From an uncultured Paracoccaceae bacterium (GTDB taxonomy: Bacteria; Pseudomonadota; Alphaproteobacteria; Rhodobacterales; Rhodobacteraceae): a DNA stretch of 64,000 bases. The DNA is taken from contig CALAXT010000023.1 in NCBI GenBank assembly GCA_937895435.1, forward strand, positions 62,001 through 126,000, read 5' to 3'. The notes below the pieces were generated by a model, which was given only the letters and a program-made list of their open reading frames with translations, was not told the origin of the DNA and searched no databases. How positions within the stretch are numbered: position 1 is the stretch's first letter; every line of letters starts with the position of its first letter. The position numbers and the translations under genes are program-made. This document shows positions 57,328-64,000 of this stretch, in pieces.

Positions 57328-60300
57328 GATCATCTGCCAAAGCTGCCAAAATCGTATTGCGCCGGGTCTGCCAAAGGCCCGCCGCATGCAGCGCGCGAAA
57401 CCGGTCTTGCATCGCTTGCAAAGCACCGGGGTTGTGTGCGCGCAAAAACGCAACCACCTCGGGGCGGCCCAGCGTGGCATCGTGGTAAAGATCAAACAGA
57501 TGCCCACCAACCACACCTGCCAAATGCGCAAAGGCAGCCATGTGATCAAGTGTGGCCGCGATTTCTGCACCACCACGAAAGCCATGACGCATCATGCCCT
57601 CAGCCCATTCAGGGCTGACAGCACGGCCCTGAACCACACGCGCAATTTCTTCCGCTACAGTGCGGGCCCTGGGTTGATCGGGACGTGTGGCGTCCAAATG
57701 GTAAAGCGCAGTGGGTGCTGCAGATTGCCCGGTGATCAGATTGCGGGCGGCGGCAAATCCAGCCTCATGCGCGGCATAATCAGCAGCCAACAAAAGATCG
57801 GTTTCGGGCAGATCTTGCACATGAACAAACGCATCTGCAGCGGCGATCTGCGCTGTGATCCCGGCGCGGTCAGGCGCAGGGCTGGCGCTATCGAGTGCCC
57901 AAGAACTGGCGGAAATCCAGGCCTCAGCGGCAGCAGCGCGGCCCGCATCAGAATAATCTTCGGCGGCAGATCCCATGCCCAAACCATAACTGCCCGGCGC
58001 CGGGCCAAAAACCCGCGCCCCAGCTGTGCGACCGGCATAGGGGTTCCAATCTGGCGCTTCATCACGCGCAGCCAGCGCCGTGATCGCTTGGCCAAACATC
58101 TGTGACAAGGTGGGGAACACATCACGAAACAGCCCAGAGACGCGCAGCGTTACGTCAATTCTTGGTCGATCCAGCAAGGCAAGCGGCACGACCTCAAACC
58201 CCGTCACCCGGTCTGAGCCCGCATCCCAAACTGGGCGGACCCCAATCAGATGCAAAGCCATGGCGAATTCTTCGCCCGCAGTGCGCATTGTGGCAGAGCC
58301 CCACAAATCAATCACCATCCCCTTGGGATAATCGCCATGGTCTTGCAAATGCCGCCGCACCAGCTCACCCGCCAGCTTGCCCCCCTGATCAAAAGCCGAT
58401 CGGCTGGGCACGGCACGCGGATCAGTGGTGAAAAGATTGCGCCCCGTGGGCAGCACATCAGCCCGACCCCGCCATGGCGACCCTGACGGCCCCGCCGGCA
58501 CACGCCGCCCCGCCAACGCATCAAGCAGCCCCTGCCGCTCAGCTGCGGCGGCAGCAACATAGCCGGGTGGATCAGCGACCGCATCGGCCCGACCAAACAC
58601 ATGTAACCCATCGCCAAATTGGGTCTCTTTGACATCACAGACAAAGCGGTCGATCAGCGGGATCGCCTCAGACGCGGGGGTATCAACGCCCAGACCCAAA
58701 TCAGTCTCAACGCCTGCAGCGGCAGCTTCGGCGCGAATGTCTTCGATCAACCGATCACGGCGGCGCGGATCCAGCCCATCGGCTGTGGAATATTCATCCA
58801 TCAACCGCTCCAGCCGCCCAAGACGCTCGGGCAGCGCACCACTGCGCAGGCGGGGCGGCACATGGCCCAAGGTCACAGCGCCAATCCGACGCTTGGCCTG
58901 GGCTGCTTCACCAGGATCATTAACGATAAAGGGGTAAATAACGGGCAACGCACCTGCCAGCGCCTCGGGCCAGCAAGCCTCCGACAGCGCGACCGATTTG
59001 CCAGGCAACCACTCAAGCGTTCCATGCGCGCCAATATGAACCAACGCATCTGTGCGGGCTTGCAGCCACAAATAAAACGCCACGTAACTGTGGCGCGGTA
59101 CCCGCGCAAGATCGTGGTATTCCGCACTGCGGGCCAGCGGCATGCCTCGTTCGGGCTGCAAAGCAATGATGGCGCGGCCACATTCAAGCGCCGCAAACTG
59201 AAACGCGTCATTTTCAAAGGCTGGATCTTCTTGGGGCGCGCCCCAGGCAGCCGTCAGATTGGCCTGCAACGCAGGGGACAAACCGGCCAGGGCCTGCTGA
59301 TAATCAGCCAAAGAAAACGCCAAGCGCGTCTGTGTCAGCGCATCAGCCAAGGGGGCAATCTTGGGCCCAACATCATAGCCTGCCTGCGCCAGATCAGCCA
59401 AAATCGCCTCGGCTGAGGCCAGAGCATCCAGCCCAACCGCATGGGCCATCTGATAGTCTTTGCCCGGATAGGTCGACAATACCAATGCCACACGGCGCAT
59501 CTGGACATCAGATTGGCCCAAACGCACCCAAGCTGCCACCCGCGCAGCAATCGCGGCAATCCGCCCCGCATGACCTCGGTGCGAAAAGCGCGAATATTGC
59601 AAAGCCGGATCAGCTTTGCTGGGCTGTTTGAATGAGGCAACGCCCGCAAACAGACGGCCATCAACCTCGGGCAACACAACATGCATCGCCAAATCTGCCG
59701 GCGACAAGCCCCGATCTGCCTCGGACCAGGCGCTTTTGGTGGCCGTCGATAGCGCCACCTGAAACACAGGTACCTCGGCTGTATCCAGCGGCGAGCCGGG
59801 GCCAACTGCACCAATTCCAGAAAAAGCGGTGGCATTCACGATAGCACGCGGTGCCAACACCCGCACCCAGCGCGCCAGCCAACGCGCAGCATCCCCCGCT
59901 TTGAGCGAGGGCACAAACACCCCAACCGGGTCCATCCCCTGCGCCCGCAGCGCCCCAAACAGCTGATCAATCGGGTCCAGATCAGCCGATGTCAGATAAG
60001 ATCGATAAAACGTCACAAGCACCCGCGGCTGATCTGTCATGGGGGCCAAGGCAAAGGCCGCCGGGCAGTGCGCACCTGCGGCAGGGCTATACCCCCCCAC
60101 ATCGGCCAAAATTTTTGCCCCCGAAACTGGCCCAGCATAAAGCCCCGCCGCCAAAGCCATCTGCGCCAAGGCAGCTTGGGCAGCGACAGCGCCGCCACTG
60201 TCACACAGCCGCGCCAAACGGTGCAGGGTCGAAACCGGCAGGGTTGACACCTCATCTAACTGCGGATCCGGGCGGCCATCTGCGGGTAAAACAGCCAAAG

Positions 60301-60628
60301 CAATGCCACGCGCCCGCGCCAAAATCGCCACCTGCTGCAGCCCGTATGACCAATAGGCCATCCCCCCGATCAGGCGGATCAAAATGCCCTTGGCACCTGA
60401 AAGGGTTTGTTCGACATAGGTATCAACGGAAAGCGGGTGCTTTAGCGCCACCAAATTGGCCAAACGCAGTTCGGGCAATTTGCCCTCTGCCCGATGCCAT
60501 CCCGCCGCAAAAGCCCCAAGATCACTGTCGGAAAACGACAGCACCACCAGATCTGCCGGACTTTGGCCCAGATCAAACGGGGTTTCGCTTTCCTCAAGCC
60601 CATGGCTTTCGCGAAAGATGACATGCAT
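57317..60628 (-). CDS. cobN: Cobaltochelatase subunit CobN
   Basis: This 1103-residue large subunit of the aerobic cobalt chelatase (CobNST) inserts cobalt into hydrogenobyrinic acid a,c-diamide and is related to magnesium chelatase subunit H. Typical segments are LVHIGAHGTLEWLPGKSVAL, VYPFIVNDPGEAAQAKRR-like IYPFIVNDPGEAAQAKRRIG and DYPKGMVIDLWGSATMRTAG. It is somewhat shorter than the roughly 1250-residue classical CobN, but both ends look intact. It follows cobW by nine bases; cobS and cobT are not in the window. Confidence 0.95.
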   Translation of the reverse strand: MHVIFRESHGLEESETPFDLGQSPADLVVLSFSDSDLGAFAAGWHRAEGKLPELRLANLVALKHPLSVDTYVEQTLSGAKGILIRLIGGMAYWSYGLQQVAILARARGIALAVLPADGRPDPQLDEVSTLPVSTLHRLARLCDSGGAVAAQAALAQMALAAGLYAGPVSGAKILADVGGYSPAAGAHCPAAFALAPMTDQPRVLVTFYRSYLTSADLDPIDQLFGALRAQGMDPVGVFVPSLKAGDAARWLARWVRVLAPRAIVNATAFSGIGAVGPGSPLDTAEVPVFQVALSTATKSAWSEADRGLSPADLAMHVVLPEVDGRLFAGVASFKQPSKADPALQYSRFSHRGHAGRIAAIAARVAAWVRLGQSDVQMRRVALVLSTYPGKDYQMAHAVGLDALASAEAILADLAQAGYDVGPKIAPLADALTQTRLAFSLADYQQALAGLSPALQANLTAAWGAPQEDPAFENDAFQFAALECGRAIIALQPERGMPLARSAEYHDLARVPRHSYVAFYLWLQARTDALVHIGAHGTLEWLPGKSVALSEACWPEALAGALPVIYPFIVNDPGEAAQAKRRIGAVTLGHVPPRLRSGALPERLGRLERLMDEYSTADGLDPRRRDRLIEDIRAEAAAAGVETDLGLGVDTPASEAIPLIDRFVCDVKETQFGDGLHVFGRADAVADPPGYVAAAAAERQGLLDALAGRRVPAGPSGSPWRGRADVLPTGRNLFTTDPRAVPSRSAFDQGGKLAGELVRRHLQDHGDYPKGMVIDLWGSATMRTAGEEFAMALHLIGVRPVWDAGSDRVTGFEVVPLALLDRPRIDVTLRVSGLFRDVFPTLSQMFGQAITALAARDEAPDWNPYAGRTAGARVFGPAPGSYGLGMGSAAEDYSDAGRAAAAEAWISASSWALDSASPAPDRAGITAQIAAADAFVHVQDLPETDLLLAADYAAHEAGFAAARNLITGQSAAPTALYHLDATRPDQPRARTVAEEIARVVQGRAVSPEWAEGMMRHGFRGGAEIAATLDHMAAFAHLAGVVGGHLFDLYHDATLGRPEVVAFLRAHNPGALQAMQDRFRALHAAGLWQTRRNTILAALADDHAA

Positions 60629-60637
60629 GACCGTGCC

Positions 60638-61675
60638 CTAGCCGTTCAGGCCACGCAACAGCGCAGGCAGGTCCAGCGCATCATGCTCGGCAATGACAAC
60701 CAACCGGCTTTGACGCGGCTCATCCGCGCGCCACGGACGATCATATTGCGTCCGAACCCGCGCACCCACAGCCTGCACCAAAAGCCGCATCGGCTTGCCC
60801 GTAACAGCGACATAGCCTTTGATCCGCAGCACATCTTGGGCCAGCGCCACCTGAGCAATCCGCTGGGCCAACAGGTCAGGGTCGGCAATTTCGGGCAGAT
60901 CAATCACAAGCGATTCGAAATCCTCGTGATCGTGGTCATCCTCGCCATCATGATGGCTGGGGCGGGCATTCAGATCATCTTCAGCAGCGGCCCCCAGACC
61001 CAAGATCACCTGCGGATCAATCCGGCCCTCAATCATATCGATCATGGGCGGGCAGCGCGGTGCTTCGGCCGCGATGATAGCGCGGGCTTTGGCCAGTTGT
61101 TCGGGGCTGGCCAGATCAGCTTTGCTGAGCAGCACGATATCGGCGCAGGCAATTTGATCTTCAAAGACCTCAGACAGAGGGGTCTCGTGATCAAGGCTTT
61201 CATCAGCGGCCCGCTGCGCATCAACAGCGGCCACATCTGGGGCAAAACGGCCATCGGCCACTGCTTCAGCATCGGCCAATGCAATCACGCCATCAACCGT
61301 GATTCGGCTGCGAATGCCCGGCCAATCGAAGGCTTTCAACAACGGCTTTGGCAGTGCCAAACCGGATGTTTCAATCAAGATGTGATCAGGGCGAACCGGC
61401 AGTGCCAACAGCGCCTCAATCGTTGGGATAAAACTGTCGGCCACCGTGCAACAAATGCACCCATTGGCCAGTTCCACAATGTTTTCTGCAGGGCAGCTTT
61501 CATCAGCGCAGGCTTTCAAAATATCGCCATCAACGCCAACATCGCCAAATTCATTCACCAATACCGCCAACCGCTTGCCGGCCGGGTTCTGCATCAGATG
61601 CCGAATGAGTGTGGTTTTACCAGAGCCAAGAAAGCCCGTAATCACGGTCACAGGCACCTTATTTAGATCAGTCAT
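60638..61675 (-). CDS. cobW: Cobalamin biosynthesis protein CobW (metal-chaperone GTPase)
   Basis: This 345-residue G3E-family GTPase is thought to deliver cobalt to the chelatase. It has the P-loop TVITGFLGSGKTTLIRHLM near residues 9-27 and the metal-binding CxCC motif in ELANGCICCTVADSF. It also has the GTPase motif SKADLASPEQLAKAR and a histidine/acid-rich stretch (HHDGEDDHDHEDFE). The ATG at 61675 directly follows the DUF1636 stop, with GGAGG lying inside that gene's last codons. cobN follows nine bases after its stop. Confidence 0.96.
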   Translation of the reverse strand: MTDLNKVPVTVITGFLGSGKTTLIRHLMQNPAGKRLAVLVNEFGDVGVDGDILKACADESCPAENIVELANGCICCTVADSFIPTIEALLALPVRPDHILIETSGLALPKPLLKAFDWPGIRSRITVDGVIALADAEAVADGRFAPDVAAVDAQRAADESLDHETPLSEVFEDQIACADIVLLSKADLASPEQLAKARAIIAAEAPRCPPMIDMIEGRIDPQVILGLGAAAEDDLNARPSHHDGEDDHDHEDFESLVIDLPEIADPDLLAQRIAQVALAQDVLRIKGYVAVTGKPMRLLVQAVGARVRTQYDRPWRADEPRQSRLVVIAEHDALDLPALLRGLNG

Positions 61676-62083
61676 TCAAACCTCCATCGCGGGGATACGG
61701 GCAATTACGCCTTTGCGGATAATTTCGGGGCGCGCACGCCAGGGCACAATGCCATCAGCGCTGGCTTGATAAAGCGCCACCCCCTCTAGCAAAGCATCAA
61801 CATGCTGGGCGGGATCAACTGTACCGATAACATAAGACCACCGCCCCGCCCCGCTCAGCGCAACCGTGCAGCCACGCGAACAGTTCGACAGACACTCCAC
61901 ACCACGCAGCCGCACGCCAGCCGGCAAGTCACGCACCGCCAGAGCCTGCATCAAAACTGCACCAGGGCGCTGGTCGTCAGATGTGGGCGGAACGCCAGCC
62001 TGACGACAGGTCAGGCAGACCAAAAGAGTGGCCGGCGGCAAATCATCAGGAGCCAAATCAGGCTTGGCGGTATCAACGGACAT
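61676..62083 (-). CDS. DUF1636 domain protein, probable iron-sulfur or metal-binding thioredoxin-fold protein
   Basis: This 135-residue protein matches the DUF1636 family, often found beside cobW. It has four conserved cysteines in two pairs, LLVCLTCRQAGVPPTSDDQR and GVECLSNCSRGCTVALSG, resembling a thioredoxin-like 2Fe-2S ferredoxin. Its role in cobalamin synthesis is not established. It is the first gene after the cobalamin riboswitch, and its stop codon abuts the cobW start. The start at 62083 (MSVDTAKPDLAPDDLP) is the best supported. Confidence 0.85.
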   Translation of the reverse strand: MSVDTAKPDLAPDDLPPATLLVCLTCRQAGVPPTSDDQRPGAVLMQALAVRDLPAGVRLRGVECLSNCSRGCTVALSGAGRWSYVIGTVDPAQHVDALLEGVALYQASADGIVPWRARPEIIRKGVIARIPAMEV

Positions 62084-62230
62084 GCGCAGCCGCATCCTCT
62101 GGTCATGGAACGGGGGCCCGCCAGCAGAACCCCAGCACCCCATGCCAAGGTCCAGACCGACTGCGGATCACCCCGTCCGCGGTGTCACTGCCCAACCCAT
62201 GTGCAAGCTTTTGCACAAGGTTGAGGTGGT

Positions 62231-62408
62231 GGCAGGTCTCCCGGCTTGCGGATAAGGGCGACGCCCCACGATGGCCCGCCTTCCCAGCCTTACGGCCAGT
62301 GGCATGGACCACCTCTCCGGTCACGGTCGCGGGGGCGGCTGCGCTTGGGAAAGGGTCGCTTTCCTGTCGCATTCCCTCTTCGCCTGACTTAGGATCAGGC
62401 ACCAACAC
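62231..62408 (-). promoter_or_regulatory. Cobalamin (B12) riboswitch
   Basis: Read on the minus strand the segment has the order of a B12 riboswitch: a GGTGCCTGATCC start; the conserved GGGAATGCGACAGG (62376-62363); the B12-box region containing GCCACTGG (62303-62296); and the closing GCCGGGAGACCTGCC (62245-62231). The Rfam family is RF00174. It lies about 150 bases before the DUF1636-cobW-cobN-cobG-cobH-cobI-cobJ operon and should turn it down when adenosylcobalamin is plentiful. It does not lie in front of cobO, which reads the other way. Confidence 0.95.
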
Positions 62409-62415
62409 AGCCCCA

Positions 62416-62444
62416 CCTGAGCCAAGCGGCGGGGGCTTGTCAAG
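62416..62444 (-). promoter_or_regulatory. Possible promoter of the riboswitch-led cobalamin operon
   Basis: On the minus strand a perfect -35 (TTGACA, 62444-62439) is followed by a 17-base spacer and a weak -10 (CTCAGG region, 62421-62416). Transcription would then begin close to the 5' end of the riboswitch. The -10 match is poor, so this is tentative. Confidence 0.4.
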
Positions 62445-62459
62445 CCGAGGACCGACCAG

Positions 62460-63068
62460 ATGGAAGACGAAACCGCCCGACACAATGCCAAGATGGCAAA
62501 GATCAAAGCCGCGCGCGACAAGATGATGGCTGAAAAGACGGCGCAAAAGGGGCTAATCATCGTCCATACCGGGCCGGGCAAAGGCAAATCAAGCGCCGCC
62601 TTTGGAATGATCTTTCGCGCCATTGCCCATGAGATGCCCTGTGCCGTGGTGCAATTTATCAAGGGCGCATGGTCGACTGGCGAACGGGTTCTGATTGAAA
62701 CCCATTTTAATGATCTATGCCAATTTTATGCCATGGGTGAAGGCTTTACCTGGGAAACCCAAGATCGCGCCCGCGACATCGCCGCCGCACAGGCCGCTTG
62801 GGAAAAGGCGAAAGAGCTGATCCTGGATGAAAAGAATAAAATGGTGTTGCTTGACGAGATTAACATTGCTCTGCGGTACGAGTATCTGGATCTGGCCGAA
62901 GTTGTGGCATTTTTGCAGACACATAAACCACCACTGACGCATGTGGTGCTAACAGGGCGAAATGCCAAAGAGCCCCTGATGGAAATTGCCGATTTGGTGA
63001 CAGAGATGGCGCTGGTCAAACATCCATTTCGCGCGGGGATCAAAGGCCAGGCCGGTGTTGAATTCTGA
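62460..63068 (+). CDS. cobO: Cob(I)yrinic acid a,c-diamide adenosyltransferase
   Basis: This 202-residue enzyme (CobO/CobA/BtuR type) adds the adenosyl group to the reduced corrinoid using ATP. The P-loop is LIIVHTGPGKGKSSAAFGMI near residues 32-51, and ETQDRARDIAAAQAAWEKAK and MVLLDEINIALRYEYLDLAE follow. It starts about 50 bases from the 5' end of the riboswitch on the other strand, so two divergent promoters share that short space. cobQ follows after 99 bases. Confidence 0.96.
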   Translation: MEDETARHNAKMAKIKAARDKMMAEKTAQKGLIIVHTGPGKGKSSAAFGMIFRAIAHEMPCAVVQFIKGAWSTGERVLIETHFNDLCQFYAMGEGFTWETQDRARDIAAAQAAWEKAKELILDEKNKMVLLDEINIALRYEYLDLAEVVAFLQTHKPPLTHVVLTGRNAKEPLMEIADLVTEMALVKHPFRAGIKGQAGVEF

Positions 63069-63077
63069 CCAAAGAAC

Positions 63078-63111
63078 GGGGGGCTGTCTGCCCCCCACCG
63101 CCGATGGCGGT
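63078..63111 (+). terminator. Two tandem hairpins between cobO and cobQ
   Basis: GGGGGG (63078-63083) pairs with CCCCCC (63091-63096), and ACCGCC (63097-63102) pairs with GGCGGT (63106-63111). A second CCCCCC at 63112-63117 could compete for the same G-run. No T-run follows. This may be a processing or attenuation site rather than a full terminator. Confidence 0.5.
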
Positions 63112-63140
63112 CCCCCCAGAGGATATTTGGTAACGAAAGA
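63112..63140 (+). repeat. Degenerate copy of the intergenic element (3' side of cobO)
   Basis: The core GGATATTTG (63121-63129) is shared with the minus-strand reading of the copies at 7732 and 50840, and the following AACGAAAGA matches the tail of copy 2. It lies about 50 bases after the cobO stop in the sense direction and is followed by the cobQ ribosome site. Confidence 0.55.
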
Positions 63141-63167
63141 TTTACCAATCAGAAAAGGAAGAATGGT

Positions 63168-64000
63168 GTGGCGCGCGCAATCATGATTCAAGGAGCGGGC
63201 TCGAACGTTGGGAAATCGCTTTTGGTGGCGGGATTGTGCCGTGCTGCACGTTTGCGGGGCATGACGGTGCGACCGTTCAAGCCACAAAATATGTCAAACA
63301 ATGCTGCGGTGACGGTTGACGGGGGCGAGATTGGTCGGGCGCAGGCCTTGCAGGCATGGGCCGCAGGCGTAGAGCCGGTGACCGATATGAACCCCGTTTT
63401 GCTGAAACCAGAATCTGAGCGCGGCGCACAAGTTATTGTGCAAGGGCAGCGCTGGCAGACCGTGCGCGCAGCAGATTACGCAAACGTAAAGCCAAAGTTG
63501 ATGGCGCCTGTCTTACAAAGTTTTCGAAGACTCGCAGAGGGCTGTGATTTGATCGTGGTTGAGGGGGCTGGCAGCCCAGCCGAGGTTAATCTGCGCGCCG
63601 GTGATATTGCAAATATGGGGTTTGCCTGTGCAGCGGAGGTACCGGTGGTGTTGGTGGGCGATATCGATCGGGGGGGCGTGATTGCTCAGATGGTAGGGAC
63701 CCACGCCGTGCTGACGCCCCAAGACAGGGCGATGATCCGTGGTTTTGCCATCAACAAATTTCGTGGCGACCCGCAGCTGTTTGATGATGGATATCGAATG
63801 ATTGCTGAACAGACCGGCTGGCAGGGCTTGGGCGTTATTCCGTGGTTTGCAAAAGCCAGTCAGCTACCAGCAGAAGACGCGCTGGATCTTGGGGGAGCCT
63901 CAGGATCAGGGACCTTCAAAATAGCCTGTCTTGTTTTCTCACGGATCGCAAATTTTGATGATATGGATCCTTTGAAATTAGAGCCAAACGTGCGCCTGAC
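63168..64000 (+). CDS. cobQ: Cobyric acid synthase, N-terminal part (cut by window edge)
   Basis: This glutamine-dependent amidase adds four amide groups to adenosylcobyrinic acid a,c-diamide. About 277 codons are present. The frame starts GTG at 63168 with AAGGA eight bases upstream and reads [20 protein letters not shown] (P-loop), then [40 protein letters not shown] and [20 protein letters not shown]. All are CobQ hallmarks. The glutamine amidotransferase domain lies beyond the right edge. An ATG at 63183 (MIQGAGSN) is an alternative start. Confidence 0.95.
   Translation, partial: MARAIMIQGAGSNVGKSLLVAGLCRAARLRGMTVRPFKPQNMSNNAAVTVDGGEIGRAQALQAWAAGVEPVTDMNPVLLKPESERGAQVIVQGQRWQTVRAADYANVKPKLMAPVLQSFRRLAEGCDLIVVEGAGSPAEVNLRAGDIANMGFACAAEVPVVLVGDIDRGGVIAQMVGTHAVLTPQDRAMIRGFAINKFRGDPQLFDDGYRMIAEQTGWQGLGVIPWFAKASQLPAEDALDLGGASGSGTFKIACLVFSRIANFDDMDPLKLEPNVRL

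Overview
The window is a dense, mid-to-high GC stretch of an alphaproteobacterial chromosome. Gene content and order point to the Rhodobacterales, most likely the marine Roseobacter group. The evidence is the atpHAGD order, ybgC-tolQRAB-pal-cpoB followed by tilS and ftsH, a split MnmC pair, the aerobic cobalamin pathway (CobG/CobN type) with a B12 riboswitch, and a DmdA/GcvT-like folate demethylase operon. The species assignment is inference. No rRNA, tRNA, insertion sequence, prophage or CRISPR array was seen.

Layout. 1-3.3 kb (minus): the F1 part of ATP synthase (atpH-atpA-atpG-atpD; atpD runs off the left edge). 3.6-7.7 kb: a methyltransferase divergent from gloB, then clpA. 7.8-11.2 kb (minus): smc. 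11.4-17.7 kb: a GNAT acetyltransferase, a divergent FAD oxidoreductase/MnmD pair, a DMT exporter, a soluble lytic transglycosylase and dapA. 18.1-22.9 kb (plus): an Lrp/AsnC regulator, then a tight four-gene operon of a DmdA/GcvT-like demethylase, an OsmC protein, a crotonase lacking the usual catalytic glutamates, and an acyl-CoA synthetase. This is the most interesting catabolic locus of the window. 23.0-27.5 kb: a formate/nitrite-type channel divergent from a cytoplasmic DMSO/biotin-sulfoxide-reductase-like molybdoenzyme, which converges on msrA. 27.6-32.8 kb: a TetR regulator with its operator, then an RND efflux adaptor and pump. 32.9-35.0 kb: an orphan AAA ATPase and a membrane-bound LytTR regulator, each with an inverted repeat in its upstream region. 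35.1-39.6 kb (minus): folD, fhs, a MOSC protein and a CorA transporter. 39.7-48.6 kb (minus): the Tol-Pal cell-envelope operon, tilS and ftsH. 48.7-50.2 kb: rmuC. 50.2-64 kb: a large cobalamin cluster.

The cobalamin cluster has two arms. One minus-strand operon (DUF1636 gene-cobW-cobN-cobG-cobH-cobI-cobJ) lies behind a cobalamin riboswitch at about 62231-62408. Its tail overlaps the end of cobK, which reads on the plus strand. cobK diverges from cobL-cobE-cobM with start codons that overlap inside one CATG. cobO and cobQ (cut by the right edge) read away on the plus strand. Together these genes cover most of the oxygen-dependent route from precorrin-2 to adenosyl-cobyric acid. cobF, cobB, cobS and cobT are not in the window.

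Three genes handle tetrahydrofolate-linked one-carbon units: the DmdA-like demethylase, folD and fhs. The channel, the molybdoenzyme and MsrA suggest formate/anion transport and sulfoxide reduction. This fits a marine heterotroph using methylated compounds, but substrates cannot be fixed from sequence alone. Two identical 24-bp copies and one degenerate copy of an intergenic element lie just downstream of smc, cobM and cobO.
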